Shown here: positions 1 to 8,147 of the stretch, one piece after another | Numbering within the stretch: the stretch's first letter is position 1 | How the letters are laid out: each line of letters opens with the position of its first letter | Assembly: GCA_947625515.1 (NCBI GenBank) | Contig: CANQOO010000003.1 | Location: 62,001 to 126,000, forward strand | Direction: 5' to 3' | Source of the DNA: an uncultured Clostridia bacterium | GTDB lineage: Bacteria; Bacillota; Clostridia; Christensenellales; UBA1242 | DNA: 64,000 bases | Notes under the pieces: model-generated | What the model saw: only the letters and a program-made list of their open reading frames with translations | The model's database searches: none | What the model was told of the DNA's origin: nothing | Position numbers and translations under genes: made by a program

Positions 1-27
1 AAATCTTTGTCAAATTTGAGGATTGAC

Positions 28-543
28 ATGACGCAAAACGTGACGGATAATTTTGTTTACGTTGGAAAAATCATCAAACCGCAGGGCATCAAGGGCGAAG
101 TTAAAATTTTGCCCGCAGTCGATATCCCTGCGATTTTTAATGGCAAACATCCGCTTTTTGTGGAAAAAGTGGAGATGAAAATTCAGCATGCAAGTTTTCG
201 CCTTGGATATGGCTATGTGAAGTTTGCAGAAATTGCTGACCGAAATGCTGCGGAAAAATTTCGTGCGAAAAAAGTGTATATCACCCGCGACGAATTTAAA
301 AAAGTGGCGTCCGACGACTTTCTGATTGACGAGCTTGTTGGCAGCGTGCTTTGCGATGAGAAAGGCGAGATGGTGGGGCAAATTATGGGCGTGACTGACT
401 ATGGCTTTGATGACATTCTCATCATCAAAGAGGACGGGATTTTGTATGAAGTGCCGTTCCGCAAGGCGATTTTTCAGGTGCAAGATGGCACGCTCTCGGT
501 CATCCGTGCGGAATATGAGGGTGCCAAGGTGGTGCAGGAATGA
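28..543 (+). CDS. rimM: Ribosome maturation factor RimM
   Basis: RimM binds ribosomal protein S19 and helps mature the head of the 30S subunit. The N-terminal beta-barrel signature VYVGKIIKPQGIKGEVKI is visible, followed by the PRC-barrel half ending near VPFRKAIF. The ATG at 28 is chosen because GAGG lies seven bases upstream; the frame stays open to the window edge (a TTG at 7 is also possible), so a longer upstream start cannot be excluded. From ATG 28 the protein is 171 residues, normal for the family. The stop overlaps the next start (ATGA), so translation of trmD is probably coupled to it. Confidence 0.93.
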   Translation: MTQNVTDNFVYVGKIIKPQGIKGEVKILPAVDIPAIFNGKHPLFVEKVEMKIQHASFRLGYGYVKFAEIADRNAAEKFRAKKVYITRDEFKKVASDDFLIDELVGSVLCDEKGEMVGQIMGVTDYGFDDILIIKEDGILYEVPFRKAIFQVQDGTLSVIRAEYEGAKVVQE

Positions 544-1463
544 GGAAGGAGGAGCAAACTGGCATCACGGCGGGCGTGACTGATGCCGCTGACTCAAATG
601 GAATGGTCGGCACCACGGGCATCACTGAAATGAGCGGCAGGTGTGGCACAATCGGCACAGGCAATGTGGCGGACACATGCGATATGGCTGGGGCAGTTGG
701 AGTAGAAGTGACTGAAAAAACGCCGATGAGGATTGACATTCTCACACTTTTTCCGGAAAGTTTCGCCCCACTGCAAACAAGCATTATTGGGCGAGCGGTG
801 GAAAGAGGAACACTGAAAATAAACATTGTCAATATCCGAGATTTTTCCAAGGATAGACACAAAAAATGTGATGACACGCCATTTGGCGGTGGTGCTGGAA
901 TGCTTATGACAGTCCAGCCGATTTTTGACGCCATAAATTCGCTGCTCAGCGACGAGGAAAAAGACTTGCTGAAAAAAGAAGCGGAAAGGGGCGTGAAAAA
1001 TAGAAAAAACAAGGATTCTTCCGTCAGAATAATCTTCCCTTCTCCGATTGGGCAGGTGCTGTCTGCAAAGAAAGCTGAGGCACTTTCAACATTCAAACAC
1101 CTCATTTTTGTCTGCGGTCACTATGAAGGTGTGGACGAGCGGCTGTTTCAACTTTTTCCGATTGAGCAAATTTCAATCGGCGACTATGTTCTGACCGGCG
1201 GCGAATTGCCGACAATGGTGATTGCTGACTGTTTGTCCCGTTTTGTGGATGGAGTCATTTCACCGGAAAGTTTGGAGAGCGAAAGTTTCTCCAATGGGCT
1301 TTTGGAATATCCGCAATACACCAAGCCACGTGTTTTTCAAGGGCTGTCTGTGCCGGATGTTTTGCTGTCTGGCAATCACCAGGAGATTGACAAATGGAGA
1401 GAGGCCCAAAGCCTTAAACGCACGCAGGTGTTGCGTAAAGATTTGCTTAGGAAGAAGAAATAG
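540..1463 (+). CDS. trmD: tRNA (guanine-N1)-methyltransferase TrmD, with an N-terminal extension
   Basis: TrmD makes m1G37 in tRNAs that read CNN, CCN and similar codons, using SAM bound in a trefoil knot. Family motifs are clear: MRIDILTLFPESF, FGGGAGMLM, CGHYEGVDER and IGDYVLTGGELP. The family normally begins at MRIDIL, which here is an ATG at 726. The open frame instead starts at 540, overlapping the rimM stop (ATGA) with AAGGTGG seven bases upstream, while the 726 ATG has no well-spaced ribosome site. That adds 62 low-complexity residues rich in Gly, Thr, Ala and Asp. I chose 540 on the ribosome-site evidence; 726 remains possible. The order rimM-trmD is the usual one. Confidence 0.9.
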   Translation: MRKEEQTGITAGVTDAADSNGMVGTTGITEMSGRCGTIGTGNVADTCDMAGAVGVEVTEKTPMRIDILTLFPESFAPLQTSIIGRAVERGTLKINIVNIRDFSKDRHKKCDDTPFGGGAGMLMTVQPIFDAINSLLSDEEKDLLKKEAERGVKNRKNKDSSVRIIFPSPIGQVLSAKKAEALSTFKHLIFVCGHYEGVDERLFQLFPIEQISIGDYVLTGGELPTMVIADCLSRFVDGVISPESLESESFSNGLLEYPQYTKPRVFQGLSVPDVLLSGNHQEIDKWREAQSLKRTQVLRKDLLRKKK

Positions 1464-1486
1464 AAAGAGGCAACAAAATTTTAATT

Positions 1487-1543
1487 GCACAATATGTGGT
1501 GTATTATGCACTGCATACTACGCTTTATATGGTGTATTATGCA
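1487..1543. repeat. Dispersed palindromic repeat, copy 1
   Basis: An intergenic element downstream of trmD with two half-units, GTGGTGTATTATGCA followed by TGCATACTAC, and then GGTGTATTATGCAT again. It belongs to a family seen at least eleven times in this window. The copies share a core near GTATTATGCATGCATAATAC, often preceded by a small CACCA...TGGTG hairpin. Confidence 0.75.
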
Positions 1544-1707
1544 TTAAATTCTGCTTGTTCTTCTTGCATTTCGGACTTGGCAATGAATTTGAAAACATGC
1601 ATTAAGAAAAGAGAAGTCTGGATGTGATAATTTAAAAACGTGGCAAAATAAAATGAAAAAAATTCGGATTTGAGAAATTTAAAAAATGAAGAAAAAAGGA
1701 AAGAAAG

Positions 1708-2598
1708 ATGAAAATTAACTGGTTTCCAGGACATATGAATAAGGCGTTGAAGGACATTGGAGAAGAATTGAAAAAAGTTGATGTGGTCACCTATGTTCTT
1801 GACGCACGCATTCCAATTTCGTCCTTCAATCCAAGTCTGGACAAACTTACCGAAAACAAGCCAGTTTTGTATGTTCTTAATAAGATTGACATGGCAGACG
1901 AAGCGAAAGTCAAAAAGTTTTTGCCGAGTTTTTCTGGAAAATCACGCGATTTTGTGCTTTACAACAGCACTCTTTCTGGCAAAAGTGACGCAATTTTGGC
2001 GAAAATTAAGAAACTGGCGAGCGAAAAAATTGAGAAATACCGTGCCAAAGGCGTGAAAGCGACCGTTCGCACTATGGTTGTCGGCATCCCGAACTGTGGC
2101 AAAAGCACCCTCGTCAACAATTTGTGTCGGAAGGCCAAGACCATGACAGGTGACCGTGCGGGCGTAACAAAACGCGGGCAGTGGGTGAGTGTTGGCGACT
2201 GCATTGAGGTGTATGACACGCCGGGAACGCTGTATCCAAACATCGCCAATCAGGACATTGCGAAAAAACTGGCATATGTAGGCAGCGTGCGGGACGAGAT
2301 TTTGGATTTTGTGGAACTTGGTGCAGAATTTGTGGGTTGCATAAACAAAACCTATCCAAATGTTTTGGAAAAACGCTACGGAATTGACCTTTCAAAAGCG
2401 GATAATTTAAATCCTCAGCTTGATGAAATTGAAAATTCGATTGAAGAAATTGAAAATCCGAACTTTCAAACTTTGGCTAAAATTGCAAAAATAAGAAAGT
2501 TTGTTTCAAACGGTGGCGAATTTGACATCGAACGTGCGGGCAGAAGTTTGATTGACGATTTTCGCAAAGGTCGTCTTGGCAGGTTGACTTTGGATTAA
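1708..2598 (+). CDS. rbgA: Ribosome biogenesis GTPase RbgA (YlqF)
   Basis: RbgA is a circularly permuted GTPase needed for late assembly of the 50S subunit. The permuted order is visible: G4 motif NKID at about residues 58-61, then the P-loop GIPNCGKST at about 126-134, then the G3 motif DTPG. The N-terminal WFPGHM signature is typical of the YlqF branch. A C-terminal helical tail completes a 296-residue protein of usual length. The start has a purine-rich GGAAAG ribosome site. In Bacillus it also lies near rplS and trmD. Confidence 0.95.
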   Translation: MKINWFPGHMNKALKDIGEELKKVDVVTYVLDARIPISSFNPSLDKLTENKPVLYVLNKIDMADEAKVKKFLPSFSGKSRDFVLYNSTLSGKSDAILAKIKKLASEKIEKYRAKGVKATVRTMVVGIPNCGKSTLVNNLCRKAKTMTGDRAGVTKRGQWVSVGDCIEVYDTPGTLYPNIANQDIAKKLAYVGSVRDEILDFVELGAEFVGCINKTYPNVLEKRYGIDLSKADNLNPQLDEIENSIEEIENPNFQTLAKIAKIRKFVSNGGEFDIERAGRSLIDDFRKGRLGRLTLD

Positions 2599-2792
2599 AA
2601 TGCGGCTGAAACTTTTCAAAGCATGTTCAAAATGGGCATATTCAAGGTGGGCAGGCTTATTAGAAAGCAAAAAATTTATGCAGTAAATATTCGAACAACA
2701 ATGTTTAAAATTTAATTAAATTTTGCGTTTAATTTCTTATTTTGCAATGCGGAATTTCGTTCGTTTATATAACAAATTCATGGGGGATTGAG

Positions 2793-3164
2793 ATGGATAA
2801 TCCTTACACAAAAGATCTGGCTAAAATGCGGAACAAAATTGAGGGCGACATGGGTGAAACGCGTGCCGTCCAATTTTTGCGTGGGAAGGGTTATCGCATT
2901 TTGCAGACAAACTATAAGACCAAATTTGGCGAGATTGATATCATTGCCCAGGACGGCAAGGTGATTGTTTTTGTGGAGGTTAAAGAGCGGGCGACGCTTG
3001 CGTATGGGCGGCCGATTGAGGCGGTGAACTTTCAAAAACAGCAGAAAATCAGGCGGGTGGCAGAGTTTTATCTTATGATGAAGCACAGCCCCTACGCGGA
3101 CTGCCGCTTCGACGTTATTGAAATTCTTGGCGACAGCATTAATCACGAAACCAACGCTTTCTGA
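2793..3164 (+). CDS. YraN/UPF0102 family nuclease-fold protein
   Basis: A 123-residue member of the UPF0102 (YraN) family, which has a restriction-endonuclease-like fold; its cellular role is not settled. The family signature runs from GDMGETRAVQFLRGKGY through FGEIDIIAQD and VFVEVK, the D...E.K residues expected of a nuclease core. I moved the start from 2742 to ATG 2793 because GGGGG precedes it and homologues begin close to there; the upstream residues look unrelated. In other Bacillota the gene also sits in the rplS-rnhB-dprA region. Confidence 0.88.
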   Translation: MDNPYTKDLAKMRNKIEGDMGETRAVQFLRGKGYRILQTNYKTKFGEIDIIAQDGKVIVFVEVKERATLAYGRPIEAVNFQKQQKIRRVAEFYLMMKHSPYADCRFDVIEILGDSINHETNAF

Positions 3165-3370
3165 GAAGATGCGTCCTCAAATTTTATGTTAACATTTCAA
3201 AAATTCATATTTTTATGTCCTGAGCTACATATTTTTTCACTGATTTTCAAATTCGTATCATATTTTCTTTTGTTTGAGAATTTACAAGCCAATTTTTTAA
3301 GGATGTTTCTGGAGATAAATTTGTTTTTATCTTTTTTTAATAAATTTCTTAAAAAACTTTGCAAAAAGTC
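3165..3370. other. AT-rich spacer without a gene
   Basis: Between yraN and the rplS promoter the sequence is very AT-rich and I see no convincing gene. The 129-residue ORF at 3186 runs through this spacer and the rplS leader and has no ribosome site or recognisable content. Confidence 0.6.
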
Positions 3371-3400
3371 TTGCTTTTCCAATTTCGAGTGTGCTATAAT
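3371..3400 (+). promoter_or_regulatory. Promoter of rplS
   Basis: TTGCTT, an 18-base spacer, then a perfect TATAAT. It directs transcription into a roughly 190-base untranslated leader before rplS. Confidence 0.65.
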
Positions 3401-3592
3401 GATGAGGACTTCGGGTGTTCCGCTGGGTTGTTCGCGAAATTTTTTGCAGATATTGCCTCTTGGGGCGTCTGAAATTCGCAAAGTCCAATGGATGCAACTT
3501 TTGGATTCAACTTTGAAAATCCATGGTCAAATAATTTTGGACAGAAACCTTATGAGCATCATGTCGAAAATCTGAAAAAAGGAGATAAGTCA
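3401..3592 (+). promoter_or_regulatory. Structured 5' leader of rplS, possible L19 autoregulatory element
   Basis: The leader begins right after the TATAAT box. GGACTT (3406-3411) can pair with AAGTCC (3481-3486), enclosing a long imperfect hairpin in which GCGAA pairs with TTCGC, then CAGA with TCTG and GCC with GGC. A ribosome site AAAGGAGA follows. An L19-binding leader is known in other bacteria; assignment here rests only on position and on the fold drawn by hand. Confidence 0.45.
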
Positions 3593-3940
3593 ATGGCAAA
3601 TTTAATCGACCAACTTGAACGCGAAGGCATGAAAGAAACAATTCCTTCATTCGCAATCGGTGACACTGTGAAAGTGACAGTTCGCATCAAAGAAGGCGAC
3701 AAAGAAAGATTGCAGGCTTTTGAAGGCGTTGTCATTTCAAGAAAGAACGGCGGAATTCGCGAAACCTTCACCGTAAGAAAAATTTCCTACGGCGTTGGCG
3801 TGGAAAAAACTTTCCCAATTCATTCACCAAAAATCGCTTCAATTGAAGTGGTGAGAAAAGGTCGTCCAAGAAGAGCAAAACTCTATTATGTTCGTGACCT
3901 CACCGGAAAGGCTGCAAAAGTTAAATCCGCTGAAAACTAA
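3593..3940 (+). CDS. rplS: 50S ribosomal protein L19
   Basis: L19 sits at the 30S-50S interface. The 115-residue protein contains the family core [31 protein letters not shown] and the C-terminal [22 protein letters not shown] 3593 is chosen over the ORF start at 3488 because AAAGGAGA precedes it and the protein then begins as L19 does; the longer frame reads through the structured leader. A terminator follows 25 bases after the stop, so it appears to be a single-gene unit. Confidence 0.97.
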   Translation: MANLIDQLEREGMKETIPSFAIGDTVKVTVRIKEGDKERLQAFEGVVISRKNGGIRETFTVRKISYGVGVEKTFPIHSPKIASIEVVRKGRPRRAKLYYVRDLTGKAAKVKSAEN

Positions 3941-3963
3941 TTCGCACAGTTTAAGAAAAGATA

Positions 3964-3990
3964 AGAGAGCGTTTTCGCTTTCTTTTTTTT
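3964..3990 (+). terminator. Rho-independent terminator of rplS
   Basis: AGAGAGCG pairs with CGCTTTCT across a TTTT loop (one G-T pair), followed by a run of T. Confidence 0.8.
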
Positions 3991-4034
3991 GTTTTAATTT
4001 TTAACGAATTTTCTTGTTAAAAATTTTAAATTTC

Positions 4035-4063
4035 TTGACAAATTTGACCTTAAATGTGATATT
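4035..4063 (+). promoter_or_regulatory. Promoter of the thioredoxin-reductase-like gene, leaderless geometry
   Basis: TTGACA, 17 bases, then GATATT (or the overlapping ATATTA). The expected first transcribed base falls at or next to the ATG at 4072, and there is no ribosome binding site, so the mRNA may be leaderless. Confidence 0.5.
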
Positions 4064-4071
4064 ATATGAAT

Positions 4072-4980
4072 ATGAAAAAAAGTTTTGACATTTTGATTAT
4101 CGGCGGCGGGGTGGCTGGCATGAGTGCGGCGATTTATGCCAAACGAAGGGGAAAGAATGTCTGCATCATCGAAAAATTTACGCTGGGCGGGCAGGTGAAC
4201 ACCATTCCAAAAATTGAGAATTTTCCGTCAGAGGTTTCCATTGACGGCATCAGTCTTGTGCAGAATTTTGCTATGCAAATTGAGCGTCTGGGCGTGGAAG
4301 TGATTTATGACGACGTCCAAAAAGTGGACTATTCCGGCGAGACAAAGCGAGTTTTTGGGCGTGAGGATGAATATGAGGCAAAAAGCGTCATCCTTGCGAC
4401 AGGGCTGACATATGTGGAATTGGGCAAAAATGAGAATGACTTTTTGGGTCGCGGCGTCAGTTATTGTGCCGTGTGCGACGCCAATTTTTTCCGTGGGAAA
4501 GATGTTTGCGTGGCAAGTGCAAGGGGCAGCGGCTTGAAGGAAGCACTTGTGCTGGCAGAGGTGTGCAGCCACGTGACGGTGCTTGACAGCGGGGATATGT
4601 CTGCTTATGCGAGTGCCAACAAAAACAAGAAAATTGATGTGCTTTCCAATGTCCAAATTGAAAAAGTTGTTGGAAAAGACGCGGTAGAGGGCGTTGAAAT
4701 TTCAATTTTGAAAGCTCAAAAAGTGGGAAATGGCAAAACGAAAACAGAACATGAAAAAAGAATTTTGAAAACCACCGCTCTTTTTGTGGCACTTGGGAAA
4801 AAACCGGATAACACCGTTTTTGGCGGGGTGAAGGTGGACGCAAAGGGATTTGTCATCACCAACGAAAAAATGCAAACATCCATAGATGGCGTGTTTGCCG
4901 TGGGCGATGTGAGAAGCAAAGAACTTAAACAAATTGTCACCGCTTGCAGCGATGGTGCCATTGCAGGACAGTTTGCATAA
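4072..4980 (+). CDS. Thioredoxin-reductase-like flavoprotein lacking NADPH motifs
   Basis: It has the fold and length (302 residues) of low-molecular-weight thioredoxin reductase: an FAD site IIGGGVAGMSAAIYAKRRG at the N terminus, the redox pair CAVCDA near residue 135 and the C-terminal FAD motif GVFAVGDVR. The second dinucleotide site is abnormal: where NADPH enzymes have GGGNSA and HRRxxxR, this protein has ARGSGLKEAL and VLDSGDMSAY. Clostridial ferredoxin-dependent thioredoxin reductases also lost these motifs, so ferredoxin may be the electron donor; this is inference. A second ATG at 4066 is possible. The thioredoxin at 49950 is a candidate partner. Confidence 0.85.
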   Translation: MKKSFDILIIGGGVAGMSAAIYAKRRGKNVCIIEKFTLGGQVNTIPKIENFPSEVSIDGISLVQNFAMQIERLGVEVIYDDVQKVDYSGETKRVFGREDEYEAKSVILATGLTYVELGKNENDFLGRGVSYCAVCDANFFRGKDVCVASARGSGLKEALVLAEVCSHVTVLDSGDMSAYASANKNKKIDVLSNVQIEKVVGKDAVEGVEISILKAQKVGNGKTKTEHEKRILKTTALFVALGKKPDNTVFGGVKVDAKGFVITNEKMQTSIDGVFAVGDVRSKELKQIVTACSDGAIAGQFA

Positions 4981-5024
4981 CACCACAATATATGGTGTAT
5001 TATGCAATGCATAATACACTCTAT
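4980..5024. repeat. Dispersed palindromic repeat, copy 2
   Basis: A clear copy with both parts: hairpin CACCA-CAATATA-TGGTG and palindrome GTATTATGCAATGCATAATAC (one unpaired base). It starts at the stop codon of the flavoprotein gene. Confidence 0.85.
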
Positions 5025-5535
5025 GTTGATTATCGATATATTTTGTGCTATGCAAAGAGAACGTGCACTGCGTCCATTTCAGGACAATTCTGTTTCAAAA
5101 TTGGGCGGAACGCATAATCAAAAATTGGGAAAGACTTATTTTAAAAGTTAACTCCCATTTGATAAAAAGAACAAAAGGCTTTCAGTTGTCTTTTGTTTCT
5201 TTTTTGTTAAACATTTTCAGAAATGGCACCGCCCATTTTGGTGCTTTTACGCAGATGATTTTGATTTGATTGTTTGTTTTCTTTTCATTTTCCATATCAT
5301 TTTTGTATGCGGAAGATGGAAAGAGTGTGAAAAATCCAAATCAATCGACATGACCAGAGGAGAATCCTTCGCTCCCTCAGGATGACAAAGAAGTAAATTT
5401 TTTATGGACAAATGTAAAATTCGTTTTTTTTGTAGGAATGTTTTTCTATATGAAATCAATTTAAATCAAAGATGTAAGAACTTTTTTCCAAAAAAAACAA
5501 AATAAATTAAATATGTTTAATGAGAAATTAAACAT
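5025..5535. other. Intergenic region between two convergent genes
   Basis: No gene is supported here. It holds a terminator-like hairpin near 5164-5206 and, around 5355-5390, a GAGAATCCTTCGCTCCCTCAGGATGAC-type sequence of the kind seen as an intergenic repeat in many bacteria. The rest is AT-rich. Confidence 0.6.
5164..5206 (+). terminator. Probable terminator after the flavoprotein gene
   Basis: AACAAAAG pairs with CTTTTGTT across a 12-base loop, followed by CTTTTTT. It lies about 185 bases past the stop codon. Confidence 0.6.
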
Positions 5536-6252
5536 TCATTCCAAAATCAGTCCGCCGTCCACATAAAGTGTCTGACCGGTTATGAACGAAGCGTTTTCGC
5601 TGCACAGGAAACTGATGGCGTTTGCCACGTCTTCTGTTGTGCCAAGGCGTTGCAGCGGGGTCATTTCCGCCACATCATCTTTTTCTTCTTTGCCAAGATT
5701 GTTGTTCATTTTGGTGTCAATAAAGCCCGGGGCGACAACATTGATGCGATAGCCAAGATTGCCCAGTTCGCTTGCAAGAGATTTGCCCAGTCCCGTCATG
5801 GCGGCTTTGGTGGCAGCATACACGCTCTCGCACGAGCAGCCCACTTTTTCCGCAAAAGAGCCGACAAGCAAAATGTTTGCCGGGGTTTTTGCAATTTTCA
5901 CAAATTCGCGAATTGCCTTGATGGCACTTTTGATGTTCACATCAAATAAAGCGTCGATTTCCTCATTTTTAACATCAAAAATCAGCGTCCTTTTTTGGGC
6001 TATGCCGGCACAGAACACAAGGGTGTCAATGTATTCAAAATCTTTGCCAACTTCGGCAAAAAATTTTTCAATCTCGCCGCTTCCTACAAGGTTGAGGTGA
6101 TATGTTTTCACGTTCTCTTTGCTTGGCGTCAAATTGATGGGGCTTTTATTGTATGTCAGTGCCAGATTGTAGCCATCTTTTTGCAGTTTTTTTGCCGCCG
6201 CTGCACCAATTTCGCCGGATGCACCAATTATGATTGCAGTTTTTTTAATCAT
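5536..6252 (-). CDS. Short-chain dehydrogenase/reductase, FabG-like
   Basis: A 238-residue NAD(P)H-dependent oxidoreductase with a Rossmann fold. Visible are the cofactor motif GASGEIGAAAA, the catalytic Ser in LLVGSFAEKVG, the YxxxK pair in YAATKAAMTGLGKSLA and the cofactor-loop VVAPGFIDT. The closest family is 3-oxoacyl-ACP reductase (FabG), but no other fatty-acid gene is near, so the substrate is unknown. It is preceded by AGGAGAG and faces the flavoprotein gene. Confidence 0.85.
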   Translation of the reverse strand: MIKKTAIIIGASGEIGAAAAKKLQKDGYNLALTYNKSPINLTPSKENVKTYHLNLVGSGEIEKFFAEVGKDFEYIDTLVFCAGIAQKRTLIFDVKNEEIDALFDVNIKSAIKAIREFVKIAKTPANILLVGSFAEKVGCSCESVYAATKAAMTGLGKSLASELGNLGYRINVVAPGFIDTKMNNNLGKEEKDDVAEMTPLQRLGTTEDVANAISFLCSENASFITGQTLYVDGGLILE

Positions 6253-6399
6253 TTTTCTCTCCTGATTTTTTTATTAAATTTTTAATGAATTTTTCGCTTA
6301 ATCTTTTTTATTTTAGCATTTTTTCGCCCTACATCCAAGCGATTTTGACAAATCAACTTCACAATTTGATAAATCAACTTCACAAAATGTTCTTTTTGA

Positions 6400-6428
6400 T
6401 TGACTTGCAGGAATTTTTGTGATATATT
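6400..6428 (+). promoter_or_regulatory. Promoter of lysS
   Basis: TTGACT, 17 bases, TATATT, about 60 bases ahead of the lysS start. Confidence 0.6.
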
Positions 6429-6488
6429 TGTTTCGATTCTATATTGAAATTATAGACTGAAATTAATGAGAAAAATATTTTTTAAAAG

Positions 6489-7958
6489 GTGAGAAACATG
6501 GAAGAAAATTTGTCTAATGAAGTTGATATCAGACGTGCAAAAATTGAACAACTTAAAGCGGAAGGGGAAATTCCGTATAAAGAAAAATTTGAACGCACTT
6601 GCACTATCTTGCAGGCTCGCGAGAAGCTTGGCGAGCATGTGAAAATTGCCGGCCGAATTGTGTTTCGCCGTATTATGGGCAAGTTTGGTTTTTGCCAAAT
6701 TCGTGACATCTATGCCGCCATTCAAATTTCTGTCGGCAGAAATGAGTTTTCGGAAGAGGACTATAATTTCTACAAAAAAATGATTGACATCGGCGATTTT
6801 ATTGGTGTGGAAGGCGAAGTCTATCAGACGCAAACTGGCGAGGTGACTGTGCGGGCGGAAAAAATCACTTTGCTTTCCAAAACTCTGCGACCGCTGCCAG
6901 AGAAATTTCACGGCATTGCCGACACGGAAATTAGATATCGCCAGCGCTATCTCGACCTCATCACAAACGAGGACAGCCGAAAGATTTTCTTGACTCGCAG
7001 CAAGGTGGAGTCTTTCATTCGCAGATATCTTGAGGACAACGGCTTCATTGAAGTTGAGACGCCAATCCTGCAAACAAGCGTTTCGGGGGCAAGTGCCAAG
7101 CCGTTTTTCACCCATCACAACGCTCTTGACATGCAGTGCAACCTGCGAATTGCCACCGAATGTGCGTTGAAGGAATGCATCGCGGCTGGCATCGACCGCG
7201 TGTTTGAACTTGGCAAGGATTTCCGCAACGAGGGCATGGACCCGGCACACTTGCAGGAGTTTACACAGGTTGAGTGGTATGCCTCCTATTGGAATTTTGA
7301 GGACAACATCGCTTTCTTTAAGAAGATGATTGTGGAACTTTTCAAAACCTGCTTTGGCACAACAAAAGTGAACTATCAGGGGCAGGAAATTGACTTTGAC
7401 GGGGCTTGGCCGCGGGTGGACTATGTGGCACGCATGCGAGAACTTTTGGGCTGCGACTTTTTGTCTGTTGACGATGTGGACGAACTGAAAAAGATTGCAG
7501 TTGAAAAGCAAAAACTGTTCTCTTATGCCGAACTTGAAGAATGCAAGACCGTCCGCACGCTGATTGACTATATCTACAAACGCAAAATCCGTGCTGACAT
7601 TGTGGAGCCGACAATTTTGTTTAACTATCCTGCATCGCTCATTCCGCTTGCACGTCGCAACGACAAAGATGACAGAATTATTGACGTTTTCCAAGTTGTC
7701 GCTGGCGGGCAAGAACTTGTGAAGGCATACAGCGAACTTGTTGACCCAATCACACAAAGAAAAACCTTGGAGGACCAACTGAAAGAAAAAGCGGCGGGCG
7801 ACGAGGAAACAATGGATGTCGATGAGGACTTCTTGCTGGCAATGGAGCATGGCATGCCTCCAATTTCTGGGCTGGGCTTTGGCATTGACCGCTTCTTGAT
7901 GTTTGCGTTCGACTGCCCGAACATCCGCGATGTCGTGCTTTTCCCTACAATGAAGTGA
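6489..7958 (+). CDS. lysS: Lysyl-tRNA synthetase, class II
   Basis: It charges tRNA-Lys. The N-terminal OB-fold anticodon domain (VKIAGRIVFRRIMGKFGFCQIRD) is followed by the class II core: motif 1 FIEVETPILQTSVSGASAKPF, motif 2 FELGKDFRNEGMDPAHLQEFTQVEWY and motif 3 PPISGLGFGIDRFLM near the C terminus. The protein ends RDVVLFPTMK. At 489 residues it is the normal length. AAGGTGAG precedes the ATG. No T-box leader was seen upstream. Confidence 0.98.
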   Translation: MRNMEENLSNEVDIRRAKIEQLKAEGEIPYKEKFERTCTILQAREKLGEHVKIAGRIVFRRIMGKFGFCQIRDIYAAIQISVGRNEFSEEDYNFYKKMIDIGDFIGVEGEVYQTQTGEVTVRAEKITLLSKTLRPLPEKFHGIADTEIRYRQRYLDLITNEDSRKIFLTRSKVESFIRRYLEDNGFIEVETPILQTSVSGASAKPFFTHHNALDMQCNLRIATECALKECIAAGIDRVFELGKDFRNEGMDPAHLQEFTQVEWYASYWNFEDNIAFFKKMIVELFKTCFGTTKVNYQGQEIDFDGAWPRVDYVARMRELLGCDFLSVDDVDELKKIAVEKQKLFSYAELEECKTVRTLIDYIYKRKIRADIVEPTILFNYPASLIPLARRNDKDDRIIDVFQVVAGGQELVKAYSELVDPITQRKTLEDQLKEKAAGDEETMDVDEDFLLAMEHGMPPISGLGFGIDRFLMFAFDCPNIRDVVLFPTMK

Positions 7959-8147
7959 CATTTTGACTATTTTAACACAAGGACTTTATTGCTTAGATAA
8001 AATTGTGTAATTTTACTCATAAATTTGTGCAATACTCTTGAAAAATTGAGCAATACTCAAATAAATCGGACAGAATAAAGAATATGGCGAAATTTTGAAA
8101 AGTGGATTTGAAAAAAGAGAAAGAAATATCGCGAGAAGGGGCGTAAG

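Noticed and set aside
3186-3575. 129-residue ORF ahead of rplS
   Set aside because: It spans an AT-rich spacer and the structured rplS leader, lacks a ribosome site and shows no family signature.
6450-7961. 503-residue minus-strand ORF opposite lysS
   Set aside because: It is an antisense shadow of lysS; its composition is unusual (His/Phe/Lys-rich) and it has no ribosome site, while lysS on the other strand is unmistakable.
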